A stretch of 64,000 bases of DNA. Origin: Streptacidiphilus jiangxiensis. GTDB taxonomy: Bacteria; Actinomycetota; Actinomycetes; Streptomycetales; Streptomycetaceae. The position numbers and the translations under genes are program-made. The notes under the pieces were generated by a model. It was not told the origin of the DNA. It did no database searches and saw only the letters and a program-made list of their open reading frames with translations. Every line of letters begins with the position of its first letter. The first letter of the stretch is position 1. Positions 43,247 through 51,436 of this stretch are shown piece by piece. The stretch lies in the NCBI RefSeq assembly GCF_900109465.1, contig NZ_FOAZ01000013.1:41592-105591 (forward strand). The letters run 5' to 3'.

Positions 43247-44590
43247 CTACGCACGAGAAGCAGACAGCCCTTCGGCAGCAGCGCGGAGACGCGCCGCATC
43301 CCGCTCGGGGTGCACCAGGACGAGGGCCGGCACGCCACCGGCGAGCAGCGCGACGCCCAGCCCCAGGAACCCGCGCGTGTAGCCGTCCAGAGGCACGGCG
43401 CTGCCGTGCACCAGGCCGCCCATGACGGCCGGGCCGATGATCCCGCCGAGCGAGTAGACGGCCGTCACCACGCCGAAGGCCAGGCCGCGCTGTCGCGCGG
43501 GGACCACGTCCGAGAGACCGGCAAAGCTGATTCCGTAGCCCGCAGCGACCAGCGAGGCACCGAGGACGATCAGGCAGAGCGCCGGCCCACCCCTGCCGGC
43601 CAGGGGGAACAGCAGATTGCCCAACGCCCCTACCGCCACCAGGATGCCGGGCAGCCGGCCGCGGGTGGCCCGCAGCGACCAGCCCCTGCGGGTGAGCCGT
43701 CGGGAGAGCACACCGAAGCCGATCAGCGAGATCGCGGCCGCGAGGAACGGCAGGGCCGTCAGCCTGGACGCCGTGGCCGTGGAGTAGCCGAGGCCGTCGT
43801 GGAAGTAGAGCGGCAGCCAGCTCAGCTTGACGGCCGTGTCCGCGTACGAGGCCAGCGCGAGCACCGTCAGGCCGACCAGGGTGGGGGTGGTCAGCAGCCG
43901 GGCCACGGGCACCCGCTCGGGCAGCGGCAACGCCTGTGGGTGGGCCGCGTCCGCCACCGCGAGCGTCCCGTCACGGCCAACGAACGCCCAGGCCAGGGCC
44001 ACGACCGTACCGACCACCGCCAGCACCGCGAAGGCCGCGTGCCAGGACTGCCGGGCGATGAGGGCGTTGAGCGCCGGCGCGGACACCAGCGGCCCCACCG
44101 CGGCACCCGCGACGATGAGTGCCGAGGGCAACGCCCGGCGCTCGGCCGGGAACCAGGCATGGGCGATCTGCAGGGCCAGGGCCACGGTCGGCCCCTCGGC
44201 GAAGCCGAGCACGACCCGGCAGGTGATCACGGTGCCCAGCCCCACGTGCCACGCCATGGGCACCAGGCTGACCACCCACAGACCCGCGCTGACCGCGAGC
44301 AGTCGGTGCGCCGACACCCGGGTGGCCAGCCAGCCGCCGAGGATCGCGCCGGCCGCGAACAGCCAGAAGAAGCTGCTCTGCACCACGCCGAAGGTCGATG
44401 TGCCGATACCGAGTTCGTGCATCAAGGGGTCCCCCGCCAGCGCGGGCACCACCTTGGTGGCGAAGTTGACCACCATCAGGCAGAAGAGCAGCCCGAGCAC
44501 CACCCAGGCCCGCGGGCCGGGTCTCGCCACCCCGCCGCCCGTCGAATCGCCCCCGGGGGCGTCGACCTCTGCTCTCTCATTGATCGTCAC
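43247..44590 (-). CDS. MFS transporter (ACS-like, organic anion symporter group)
   Basis: The protein has 447 aa from a GTG at 44590 (TGGAGG upstream), with twelve hydrophobic segments expected. The motifs FATKVVPALAGDPLMHELG, GGWLATRVSAHRLL and GFAEGPTVALALQIAHAWFP resemble the anion:cation symporter family, which imports organic acids such as phthalate, hexuronate or allantoate. It lies 214 bp upstream of the tandem-TetR gene, same strand, and has a candidate operator in the expected place, so uptake of the anionic alkyl substrate is a reasonable guess. Confidence 0.88.
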   Translation of the reverse strand: MTINERAEVDAPGGDSTGGGVARPGPRAWVVLGLLFCLMVVNFATKVVPALAGDPLMHELGIGTSTFGVVQSSFFWLFAAGAILGGWLATRVSAHRLLAVSAGLWVVSLVPMAWHVGLGTVITCRVVLGFAEGPTVALALQIAHAWFPAERRALPSALIVAGAAVGPLVSAPALNALIARQSWHAAFAVLAVVGTVVALAWAFVGRDGTLAVADAAHPQALPLPERVPVARLLTTPTLVGLTVLALASYADTAVKLSWLPLYFHDGLGYSTATASRLTALPFLAAAISLIGFGVLSRRLTRRGWSLRATRGRLPGILVAVGALGNLLFPLAGRGGPALCLIVLGASLVAAGYGISFAGLSDVVPARQRGLAFGVVTAVYSLGGIIGPAVMGGLVHGSAVPLDGYTRGFLGLGVALLAGGVPALVLVHPERDAARLRAAAEGLSASRA

Positions 44591-44632
44591 GGGACCTCCA
44601 GCATCGCGCGCACCAGGCGGGGGAACGGCAGA

Positions 44633-44649
44633 AGTGAATCACTGCTCAC
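44633..44649 (-). promoter_or_regulatory. Candidate regulon operator H (one core mismatch)
   Basis: AGTGAATCACTGCTCAC matches except TCAC for TAAC. Its AAGTGA block (44632-44637) is 42 bases from the MFS start, within the 38-44 base range of the equivalent block of strong copies A and D. The -35 position on the minus strand reads TGTCGC, a poor box. Confidence 0.42.
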
Positions 44650-44785
44650 CACCGGCGACAAGGCTCCGCGTGAGATTTCCGGTGCCGGGCCTTCGCGCGG
44701 CGGCGCACGGTGGACGACCTGCCCTCATGGTGGAAGGGTTGGTTCCGGCCGACAGTTCGAGCCCGACGAAAGGCGGCGAAGGACG

Positions 44786-45181
44786 ATGGCTGAACATCCG
44801 CACGCGGCACTGGTCCGGAGGGGCTACGCGGCGTTCTCGGCGGGGGACGTGGACACCCTGCGGGGGATGATGACGTCCGACTGCACGCACCACGTCCCGG
44901 GAAGCCACCCGCTATCCGGCGACATGAAGGGGATCGACGCGGTGCTCGACTACTACGGTCAGCTCGCCGCGCAGACGAACGGCACCATGCGGGTCGAGCT
45001 CCGCGACGCGTTCGTCGACGGTCGCGGCCACGTGATGTCCGTTCACCAGGTCACCGCGGAACGCGGCGGCAAGAAGATCGACATGGCGGGCGGCATCGTC
45101 TTCCGCATCGTCGGGGACAAGATCACAGACCTGGACGAATGCGTTGCCGACATGGCGGCGTCGGACGACTTCTGGGCCTGA
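44786..45181 (+). CDS. SnoaL/NTF2-like small protein
   Basis: The protein has 131 aa from an ATG with GAAGGA upstream. It shows the cone-shaped NTF2-like pattern: N-terminal helix HPHAALVRRGYAAFSAGDVDTL, a MMTSDCTHHVPG strand, then VLDYYGQLAAQT and late strands ending ITDLDECVADM. The family includes ketosteroid isomerase-like and polyketide cyclase-like enzymes and many small binding proteins. No catalytic pair stands out, so no reaction is assigned. It is monocistronic and ends at a terminator shared with the RibA gene. Confidence 0.8.
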   Translation: MAEHPHAALVRRGYAAFSAGDVDTLRGMMTSDCTHHVPGSHPLSGDMKGIDAVLDYYGQLAAQTNGTMRVELRDAFVDGRGHVMSVHQVTAERGGKKIDMAGGIVFRIVGDKITDLDECVADMAASDDFWA

Positions 45182-45226
45182 CCGCCCCTCCCGCCACCTC
45201 CCCCTTGGACGGGCGCGGAACGCACA

Positions 45227-45259
45227 GCACGTGCAGGCGTCCACAACGCCTGCACGTGC
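45227..45259. terminator. Bidirectional terminator hairpin (14-bp perfect stem, CCACA loop)
   Basis: Arms 45227-45240 and 45246-45259 pair perfectly, between the convergent SnoaL-like gene and the RibA gene. Confidence 0.85.
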
Positions 45260-45280
45260 GCGCATCCGAATGACGATCCG

Positions 45281-45934
45281 TCAGGCGATACGCCCCGCCA
45301 GGAGATCGTGACCCGACGAGAGCTCGGTTCCGGTGAACTTCGCGCGCAGGTAGCGGAGGTTGTGCGGGGTGGTGTGGACGCCGGTCGCGACGCGGTCGCG
45401 GATCGGGACGCCGAGGGTGCGGAGCTGGGCGGCCTTGTCCGGGTTGTTGGAGAGGAGGTCGACGCTGTCGACACCGAGGGCGGCGAGCATCTGGGCGGCG
45501 GCGGTGTAGTCACGGCCGTCCTCCGGAAGACCGAGAGCCGCGTTGGCCTGGTAGGTGTCGTAGCCCTGGTCCTGGAGGGCGTAGGCGTCGAGCTTGTTGT
45601 AGAGGCCGATGCCGCGCCCCTCCTGGCGGAGGTAGAGGAGGTAGCCGCCGCGGGCGGCGATGCGTTCGACGGCCTCGCGGAGCTGGGGGCCGCAGTCGCA
45701 GCGGGCCGAGCCGAAGACGTCACCGGTCAGGCACTCGGAGTGGAGGCGGACCAGCGGGGTCTCGGTCGCGTCCGGATCGCCGAGGACGACCGCGAGGTGC
45801 TCCTGACCGTCGGCCAGGCCGTGGAAGGTGACCAGCTCGGAGTCGACGCTGTACCCGTCGCCGAACCGCAGCGGGACGCGGACACGGGTGCGGATCGTCG
45901 CCTCGGGGCTGCGGCTCTCTGTAGGGGCAGTCAT
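45281..45934 (-). CDS. ribA: GTP cyclohydrolase II
   Basis: The protein has 217 aa from the ATG at 45934. It carries the zinc-binding [18 protein letters not shown] with its three cysteines (near residues 70-87), RQEGRGIGL with the catalytic Arg region, and the nucleotide-binding [15 protein letters not shown]. It opens GTP to start riboflavin synthesis or related pterin-like routes. It is a stand-alone RibA without the RibB domain and not near other rib genes; instead it is divergent from a MarR gene with shared operators. It may therefore be an inducible second copy. Confidence 0.95.
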   Translation of the reverse strand: MTAPTESRSPEATIRTRVRVPLRFGDGYSVDSELVTFHGLADGQEHLAVVLGDPDATETPLVRLHSECLTGDVFGSARCDCGPQLREAVERIAARGGYLLYLRQEGRGIGLYNKLDAYALQDQGYDTYQANAALGLPEDGRDYTAAAQMLAALGVDSVDLLSNNPDKAAQLRTLGVPIRDRVATGVHTTPHNLRYLRAKFTGTELSSGHDLLAGRIA

Positions 45935-45961
45935 GGGAAGACTCCGCTCGTTCGGGCTTCG

Positions 45962-46014
45962 TTCCAATTTGAACCAAGCGACGGGACGACAGTACACCGT
46001 GTTTCAAATTTGAA
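45962..46014. promoter_or_regulatory. Two MarR-type operators in the ribA-marR divergent region
   Basis: A perfect 12-bp palindrome TTCAAATTTGAA (46003-46014) and a one-mismatch copy TTCCAATTTGAA (45962-45973) lie 41 bp apart, about four helical turns. On the minus strand TTGTTC-N17-TACTGT overlaps the first copy (ribA promoter). On the plus strand TATTCT (46023-46028) lies six bases before the marR ATG, suggesting a leaderless transcript. Confidence 0.75.
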
Positions 46015-46034
46015 CAACAGAGTATTCTGGTGGC

Positions 46035-46490
46035 ATGACTGAACCCCGCTGGCTCGACGAGCACGAGAAGGCCGCCTGGATCGCCTTCCTGTCCGCCACC
46101 AACCTGGTCAACCGCAGGCTGGAGCAGCAGCTCAAGGACGACGCGGGACTCTCCCACACCCAGTACGAGGTCCTGGTGCAGTTGAACGCCGCCGACGGCG
46201 GCGCGCTGCGGATGACCGAGCTCGCCGACCGCCTCGTCACGTCCAAGAGCGGACTCACGTACCAGATCACCCAACTCGAAAGGGCGGGCCTGGTATTCCG
46301 GCGCTCCTGTCCCAGCGACGTACGCGGCGTCTTCGCCGAGATCACCGACCAGGGACGCGAGATGCTGCGGCTCGCCGCACCCGGGCACGTCGAGGCGGTC
46401 CGCCACGCGCTCATCGACGTGCTCAGCCCCGACCAGCTGGCCCATATCGCCGAGGGCCTCGGCGAGGTGGCCCGGCGCCTTCGCAGCTGA
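46035..46490 (+). CDS. MarR-family transcriptional regulator
   Basis: The protein has 151 aa. Its winged helix-turn-helix spans about residues 35-105: LSHTQYEVLVQLNAADGG, LRMTELADRLVTSKSGLTYQ (recognition helix) and the wing around RSCPSDVRGVFAEITDQG. Flanking helices form the dimer. A single Cys (RRSCPSD) lies in the wing. It is divergent from ribA and should bind the TTCAAATTTGAA palindromes between them, controlling both genes. The ligand is unknown. Confidence 0.92.
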   Translation: MTEPRWLDEHEKAAWIAFLSATNLVNRRLEQQLKDDAGLSHTQYEVLVQLNAADGGALRMTELADRLVTSKSGLTYQITQLERAGLVFRRSCPSDVRGVFAEITDQGREMLRLAAPGHVEAVRHALIDVLSPDQLAHIAEGLGEVARRLRS

Positions 46491-46566
46491 CCGGCGACCG
46501 AGCGATCCCCCGCGCCGTTCCACCGATCGGCCCCGCACGGGCGGGCAGTTGCGGCAGGCTTGCCCC

Positions 46567-47169
46567 ATGGACCTGACCCGGCAGTTCGCACTGCCCAGCG
46601 GAGTGGGCGGCGCCTTCGTCGGCGCACTGATGGCGCGTCGCCACGACGCGCAGGTCCGCGCCTGCGTCACCGACCTCGCACCGCGCGCGGGCGAACGGCT
46701 GCTGGAGATCGGCTTCGGCCCCGGCACGGGCCTGCTCGCACTCGCCGCGAGCGCCCCGGACCTGACCCTGGCCGGGGTGGACCCGTCCGAACTGATGCTC
46801 ACGTCCGCCCGACGGCGGACCCGCCGGGCCAAGGCGCCCGTCGAGCTGCGCCAGGGGACCGTCCAGGCGCTGCCGTGGGCGGACGGGACGTTCGACGGGG
46901 TGTGCGCGGTCAACAGCGTGCAGTTGTGGCAGCCACGGGACGCGTCGCTGGCCGAGGTGCGGCGCGTGCTGCGTCCGGCAGGGCGGCTGGCGCTGTCCGT
47001 GCTCGAGGAGGCCGTCCTGCCGGACGGCGGCAGCGCGGGGCCGCACTACGACGACGAGCTGCTCCCGGCGCTCGCGGCCGCCGGCTTCGCCGAGCTGCGC
47101 GCCGAGTGGCGGGCGACGCGGCGGTCCCGTGCGCTGCACGTCCGCGCCGTACGCTCGCCGACCGCCTGA
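46567..47169 (+). CDS. Class I SAM-dependent methyltransferase
   Basis: The protein has 200 aa from the ATG at 46567. The SAM-binding motif I is LLEIGFGPGTGLLAL near residue 45, motif II acidic loop LAGVDPSELM, then QALPWADGTFDGVCAV and RVLRPAGRLAL. It is a compact Methyltransf_11-type enzyme with no extra substrate domain, so the acceptor is unknown. It lies 76 bp after the marR gene and might be co-transcribed with it. Confidence 0.9.
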   Translation: MDLTRQFALPSGVGGAFVGALMARRHDAQVRACVTDLAPRAGERLLEIGFGPGTGLLALAASAPDLTLAGVDPSELMLTSARRRTRRAKAPVELRQGTVQALPWADGTFDGVCAVNSVQLWQPRDASLAEVRRVLRPAGRLALSVLEEAVLPDGGSAGPHYDDELLPALAAAGFAELRAEWRATRRSRALHVRAVRSPTA

Positions 47170-47185
47170 GACCGGGCGCGCCGAC

Positions 47186-47977
47186 TCAGCGCGCGACCGC
47201 GCCGACCAGCATGAATGCGGCGACCGCGAGCAGCACGAAGGCGAACGCGCGCTGCAGGGTGTCGCCGGAGAGCTTGTCGGCCAGCCGCTTTCCGTCCCAC
47301 GCGCCCAGGATCGCGGCGGCGGTGAACGGGGCGATCACCGCCCAGTCGAGCCCGTGGGCCGCGCCCAGGCGCGGGACCAGGGCGGCTGCGGAGTTGGCCG
47401 TGATCACCAGCAGGCTGGTGCCGACCGCCTCCGCCATCGGGAAGGCCAGGACCGAGACCAGGGCCGGGACGACGAGGAACCCGCCGCCGACGCCGAGCAG
47501 ACCCGTCGCGCCCCCGAGCGCCCCGCCGACCGCCGCGGCGCGGGGGGCGCCCGCCGGGCGCGCATCGACCTCGGCCGCCGCGGACACCCCCGTGGACGCC
47601 GTGGCCGGTCGCGCGGGACGCCCAGGACGCAGCATGCGCCACGCGGCCACCCCCGCGAGGAGCGCGAACGCCGCCGTCAGCGCCCCCGCCGGAAGGCGTG
47701 ACGAGAGCAGACCGAGCAGCGCGGCGACGGGCAGGCCCGCAGCAGCGAAGAGCAGGCCGCTGCGCCAACGGACCCGGCGCGCGCGGGCGTGGGTGAGCAG
47801 GCCGGTGAGCGAGGTCGCCGCGACGATCAGCAGGCCGCCGGTCGTCGCCTCGGCCGGCGTGAAGCCCAGCAGGTAGATCAGGGCGGGGACGGTGAGCATG
47901 CTGCCGCCACCGCCGAGGCCGCCGAGGGCGAGACCGACCGCCGCGCCGGACAATAGGGCCAGGAGCAGCGCGCTCAC
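47186..47977 (-). CDS. TauE/SafE-family sulfite/organosulfonate exporter
   Basis: The protein has 263 aa from a GTG at 47977, with about eight hydrophobic segments and the paired family motifs GLALGGLGGGGSMLTVPALI near residue 15 and GATGLLGVGGGFLVVPALV near residue 150. The start codon overlaps the stop of a 19-codon upstream micro-ORF (GTGA), and no own ribosome site is visible, so translation is probably coupled. It is divergent from a persulfide dioxygenase-rhodanese gene and shares two CsoR/CstR-like operators with it: the pair would oxidise persulfide and export the resulting sulfite. Confidence 0.9.
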   Translation of the reverse strand: MSALLLALLSGAAVGLALGGLGGGGSMLTVPALIYLLGFTPAEATTGGLLIVAATSLTGLLTHARARRVRWRSGLLFAAAGLPVAALLGLLSSRLPAGALTAAFALLAGVAAWRMLRPGRPARPATASTGVSAAAEVDARPAGAPRAAAVGGALGGATGLLGVGGGFLVVPALVSVLAFPMAEAVGTSLLVITANSAAALVPRLGAAHGLDWAVIAPFTAAAILGAWDGKRLADKLSGDTLQRAFAFVLLAVAAFMLVGAVAR

Positions 47978-48033
47978 CGGACGGCCGCCTGCGCGGCGGC
48001 GACCGGCACGGTGACGACCTGCACGGGATGCAT
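47974..48033 (-). CDS. Possible 19-aa micro-ORF upstream of the TauE/SafE gene
   Basis: ATG at 48033 with GAAAGG upstream encodes MHPVQVVTVPVAAAQAAVR and stops within the GTG start of the exporter gene. It could be a leader that couples translation, or the remnant of a longer protein. It is seen in sequence only; expression is unproven. Confidence 0.45.
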   Translation of the reverse strand: MHPVQVVTVPVAAAQAAVR

Positions 48034-48072
48034 GACCTGGGCCTTTCGACTGTTGCAGCGGAACTTTTGCCA

Positions 48073-48121
48073 ATACCCCTGGAGGTATACGACACTCTCA
48101 TCGTAATACCCCTATGGGTAT
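48073..48121. promoter_or_regulatory. Tandem CsoR/CstR-type operators
   Basis: ATACCCCTGGAGGTAT (48073-48088) and ATACCCCTATGGGTAT (48106-48121) are inverted repeats of ATACC with starts 33 bp apart (three helical turns). Such ATACC/GGTAT dyads with a C-rich core are bound by CsoR-family persulfide sensors (CstR). No csoR-like gene is in the window. Confidence 0.72.
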
Positions 48122-48151
48122 CCCATCCACAGCCCGGCACCGGGAGGCCCC

Positions 48152-49525
48152 ATGTACTTCGCTCAGCACTACCTCGACTGCCTCTCCCAGGCCTCCTACG
48201 TCATCGGCGACCCCACGACCGGCCGCGCCGTGGTCGTGGACCCGCGCCGGGACGTGGACGAATACGTCGCGGACGCGGAGGAGAACGGCTTCACCGTCGA
48301 GGCGGTGATCAACACCCACTTCCATGCGGACTTCCTGGCCGGACATCTCGAGCTCGCCGCCCGCACGGGCGCCTGGATCGGCTACGGCCGCCGCGCGGAG
48401 ACGGACTACCCGATCCGCAAGCTCGCCGACCGCGAGCGGATCAGTCTGGGCCGGGTCACCCTGCAGATCATGGAGACACCCGGCCACACCCCGGAGTCGA
48501 TCAGCATCCTGGTCTTCGAGCGTCCCGAGGACCTGATCCCCTACGGTGTGCTCACCGGCGACGCCCTCTTCGTCGGCGACGTCGGCCGCCCGGACCTGCT
48601 CGCCTCCGCCGGCGTCACCGCGCAGGAACTCGGCGCGATGCTGTACGACAGCGTCCACCGCAAGTTGCTCGCGCTGCCGGACGAGACCCGCGTCTTCCCC
48701 GCCCACGGAGCGGGCTCCGCCTGCGGGAAGAACCTCTCCACCGAGCGCTCCTCCACCATCGGCATGCAACGGCTGTCCAACTACGCGTGCCGTCCGATGG
48801 ACGAGGCGACGTTCGTCGCCCTGGTCGGCGCCGACCAGCCCGCCGCTCCCGGCTACTTCTCCTACGACGCCGATCTGAACCGCCGCAACCGGGACCTGTT
48901 CGACCCCGAGCTGGCCGCCCACCCCCTCGACCCCGAACGCTTCTCGCTGCTGCGCGGCCGGGGCGCGGTGGTCCTGGACTCCCGCGACCCGCTGGCCTTC
49001 GCCGCCGGGCATCTGGCCGGATCGGTCAACGTGCCGATCGACGGCCGCTTCGCCGAGCACGTCGGCAGCGTGCTCGCCCCCGACGACGAGATCCTGGTCG
49101 TGGCGGCGGACGGCCGCGCCGAGGAGACCGTCACGCGCCTGGCCCGGATCGGCTTCGACAAGGTCCTCGGCCACGCGGCCGAGCCGGACCGGGTCTTCCG
49201 GGACCGGCCCGAGGAGATGCGGCAGGCAGCCCGTTTCACCGCCGACGCGCTGCGCGCCGAGCTCAACGGCGAGCACCCGCCGCTGGTGCTGGACGTACGC
49301 AACGCCGGCGAACGGGGGGACGGCCACCTCATCGCAGGCGCCCTGCACATCCCCCTCGCGGAGCTGGTCGCCCGCCGCGACGAGATCCCGGCCGACGGGC
49401 GCCTGGTCGTGCACTGCGCGGGCGGCAACCGCTCCTCGATCGCGGCGAGCGTGCTCCGGCGCGGCGGCCGCGCCGAGGTCTACGACCTCATCGGCGGCTA
49501 CGGCGCATGGGAGGCCTGCGCCTGA
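48152..49525 (+). CDS. Persulfide dioxygenase-rhodanese fusion (CstB-like)
   Basis: The protein has 457 aa. Residues 1-240 form a metallo-beta-lactamase persulfide dioxygenase with THFHADFLAGH (iron ligands), PGHTPESISI, TGDALFVGDVGRPDL and FPAHGAGSACGKNLSTE. Residues 265-350 are a rhodanese-like domain whose loop (VVAADGRAEETV) lacks the catalytic Cys, and residues 365-457 a second rhodanese with active VVHCAGGNRSS. This order (MBL, pseudo-rhodanese, rhodanese) is that of CstB, which oxidises low-molecular-weight persulfides to thiosulfate or sulfite. It is divergent from the sulfite exporter under shared operators. Confidence 0.92.
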   Translation: MYFAQHYLDCLSQASYVIGDPTTGRAVVVDPRRDVDEYVADAEENGFTVEAVINTHFHADFLAGHLELAARTGAWIGYGRRAETDYPIRKLADRERISLGRVTLQIMETPGHTPESISILVFERPEDLIPYGVLTGDALFVGDVGRPDLLASAGVTAQELGAMLYDSVHRKLLALPDETRVFPAHGAGSACGKNLSTERSSTIGMQRLSNYACRPMDEATFVALVGADQPAAPGYFSYDADLNRRNRDLFDPELAAHPLDPERFSLLRGRGAVVLDSRDPLAFAAGHLAGSVNVPIDGRFAEHVGSVLAPDDEILVVAADGRAEETVTRLARIGFDKVLGHAAEPDRVFRDRPEEMRQAARFTADALRAELNGEHPPLVLDVRNAGERGDGHLIAGALHIPLAELVARRDEIPADGRLVVHCAGGNRSSIAASVLRRGGRAEVYDLIGGYGAWEACA

Positions 49526-49941
49526 TCGCAGCCGCCGGGCCCGCCACGCCCGTCCCGGGCACCGGCGACGCGGCCCAGGACGGCACGCGCCGACAACGGG
49601 CCCACCTCCCGCGCAACGAATGACGGCGACGGCCGAAGGCCCGACCCCGGGACGGCAGGCGCCGACAACGGCCCCACCGCCCGCGCAACAAGTGACCGCG
49701 ACGGCCGGCACAGCCCCGGAGCGCGGGGGCGGGGACGGCCCGCGCGGCCGGCGCGCGGCCATCAGCCACCGCCCACACGCTCGGGCCCACCTCCCGGAGG
49801 CGACCGTCCGCCGTCCCGTCCCGCCGCTGCGCGGCAGGCGCCCGGCCGGTACGGTCGGCCGACCGGTAGAGTTGATCGGGTTGCCCTTCGCCAGCCCCCG
49901 CCCGGCCGCCAGGCCCGATCCCAGAAGAGACCCAGCAGTCG
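49526..49941. other. 416-bp intergenic region with a 57-bp imperfect direct repeat
   Basis: Between the CstB-like gene and the zinc-ribbon SDR gene lie two copies of a 57-bp unit at 49579-49635 and 49651-49707, spaced 72 bp start to start and differing at about seven positions. The rest is GC-rich with no convincing gene. The SDR promoter must lie near its 3-prime end; I see no clear boxes. Confidence 0.6.
49579..49707. repeat. 57-bp imperfect direct repeat, two copies
   Basis: Copy 1 (49579-49635) and copy 2 (49651-49707) both begin GACGGCA and end CGACGGCCG, with the shared core CGCCGACAACGG. Neither frame across them looks coding. Confidence 0.75.
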
Positions 49942-51414
49942 ATGAACGCAGGACCCGACGTGACCGTCACCGCCGAGGCCCATCCCGGGATCGACCCCGA
50001 GCGCATGCGCCTGGTGCTCGACGCCCTCGCCGAGCTGAGCGAACTGCCGCTGGACCACCCACAGGCGATCGAGCTGCGCAAGGCCACCTCGGGCGTGTAC
50101 CGCGAGGTCAAGCAGCGCCGCCGCCAGGACCGTCGCGCCGCCAAGACCGCCAACGACAAGGCCGTCACCGAGCGCACCGCGACCGGCGCCGCGACCCGCA
50201 TCGACGACGAGACGCAGGGCCTGCAGCTCACCAGCGGCACCACCGGCGCGTTCGCCGGGATACTCGAGCGCCCGCGCTCCTGCTACATCTGCAAGCAGCG
50301 CTACGTCGAGGTCGACGCCTTCTACCACCAGCTCTGCCCCACCTGCGCGACCGAGAACCGGGCCCGCCGCGACGCCCGCACCGACCTGACCGGTCGCCGC
50401 GCCCTGCTCACCGGCGGACGCGCCAAGATCGGGATGTACATCGCGCTGCGGCTGCTGCGCGACGGCGCGCACACCACCATCACCACCCGCTTCCCGAACG
50501 ACGCGATCCGCCGCTTCAAGGCGATGCCGGACAGCCACGAGTGGCTGCACCGCCTGCACATCGTCGGGATCGACCTGCGCGACCCGTCCCAGGTCATCGC
50601 GCTGGCCGAGGAGGTCGCCGCGGCCGGGCCGCTGGACGTGCTGATCAACAACGCCGCCCAGACCGTGCGTCGCTCCGCGAACGCCTACAAGGAGCTGATC
50701 GACGCCGAGGACGCGCCGCTGCCCGCCGGCGAGCTGCCCTCCGCGACGACGCTGGGCCGCTTCGACATGAGCCGCCAGCCGATGCTGCCCGCGCAGGGCG
50801 GCCCGCGCCGCGAGAAGCTCAGCGCCGAGGCGCTGACCGCGCTCGCGCTGACCTCCGGCTCGGCCGCGCCCGCCCTGATCGAGGCGGGCACCGCGATCGA
50901 CGCGGGCGGGCTCGTCCCGGACCTGGACGACTCCAACAGCTGGAGCCAGAAGGTGCAGGAGGTGGACCCGATCGAGCTGCTCGAGGTCCAGCTCTGCAAC
51001 GTCACCGCGCCGTTCATCCTGGTCAGTCGCCTGCGCGCGGCGATGGCCGCCTCTCCGGCCCGTCGCAAGTACGTCGTCAACGTCTCCGCGATGGAGGGCC
51101 AGTTCGGCCGCGGCTACAAGGGCGCCGGCCACCCCCACACGAACATGGCCAAGGCCGCCCTCAACATGCTGACCCGCACCAGCGCCCAGGAGATGCTGGA
51201 GACGGACGGCATCCTGATGACGGCCGTGGACACCGGCTGGATCACCGACGAGCGCCCGCACCCGGACAAGATGCGCATGCACGACGTCGGCTTCCATGCC
51301 CCGCTGGACCTGGTCGACGGCGCCGCACGCGTCTACGACCCGGTGGTGCGTGGCGAGGCGGGCGAGGACCTGTTCGGCGTCTTCCTCAAGGACTACCGCC
51401 CGCACTCGTGGTGA
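49942..51414 (+). CDS. SDR-type protein with N-terminal zinc-ribbon and altered catalytic site
   Basis: The protein has 490 aa. Residues 1-110 are charged and helical; CYICKQR and HLCPTC-like pairs (CxxC...CxxC, near residues 114-136) form a probable zinc ribbon. Then comes a Rossmann domain: ALLTGGRAKIGMYIALRLL near residue 155 and LINNAAQTV, so nucleotide binding is likely. An insertion of about 90 residues follows. The catalytic Ser is present in VVNVSAMEG, but the YxxxK motif reads TNMAK, with Thr in place of Tyr. It is therefore either a redox enzyme with a changed mechanism or a binding protein. I do not know a named function; the gene stands alone. Confidence 0.82.
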   Translation: MNAGPDVTVTAEAHPGIDPERMRLVLDALAELSELPLDHPQAIELRKATSGVYREVKQRRRQDRRAAKTANDKAVTERTATGAATRIDDETQGLQLTSGTTGAFAGILERPRSCYICKQRYVEVDAFYHQLCPTCATENRARRDARTDLTGRRALLTGGRAKIGMYIALRLLRDGAHTTITTRFPNDAIRRFKAMPDSHEWLHRLHIVGIDLRDPSQVIALAEEVAAAGPLDVLINNAAQTVRRSANAYKELIDAEDAPLPAGELPSATTLGRFDMSRQPMLPAQGGPRREKLSAEALTALALTSGSAAPALIEAGTAIDAGGLVPDLDDSNSWSQKVQEVDPIELLEVQLCNVTAPFILVSRLRAAMAASPARRKYVVNVSAMEGQFGRGYKGAGHPHTNMAKAALNMLTRTSAQEMLETDGILMTAVDTGWITDERPHPDKMRMHDVGFHAPLDLVDGAARVYDPVVRGEAGEDLFGVFLKDYRPHSW

Positions 51415-51436
51415 CGCACTTCTCGGTGACGCACCG

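Noticed and set aside
49579..49707. Direct repeats considered as a CRISPR array or attachment sites
   Set aside because: Only two imperfect copies, 57 bp long with a 15-bp gap, no cas, integrase or tRNA gene nearby.
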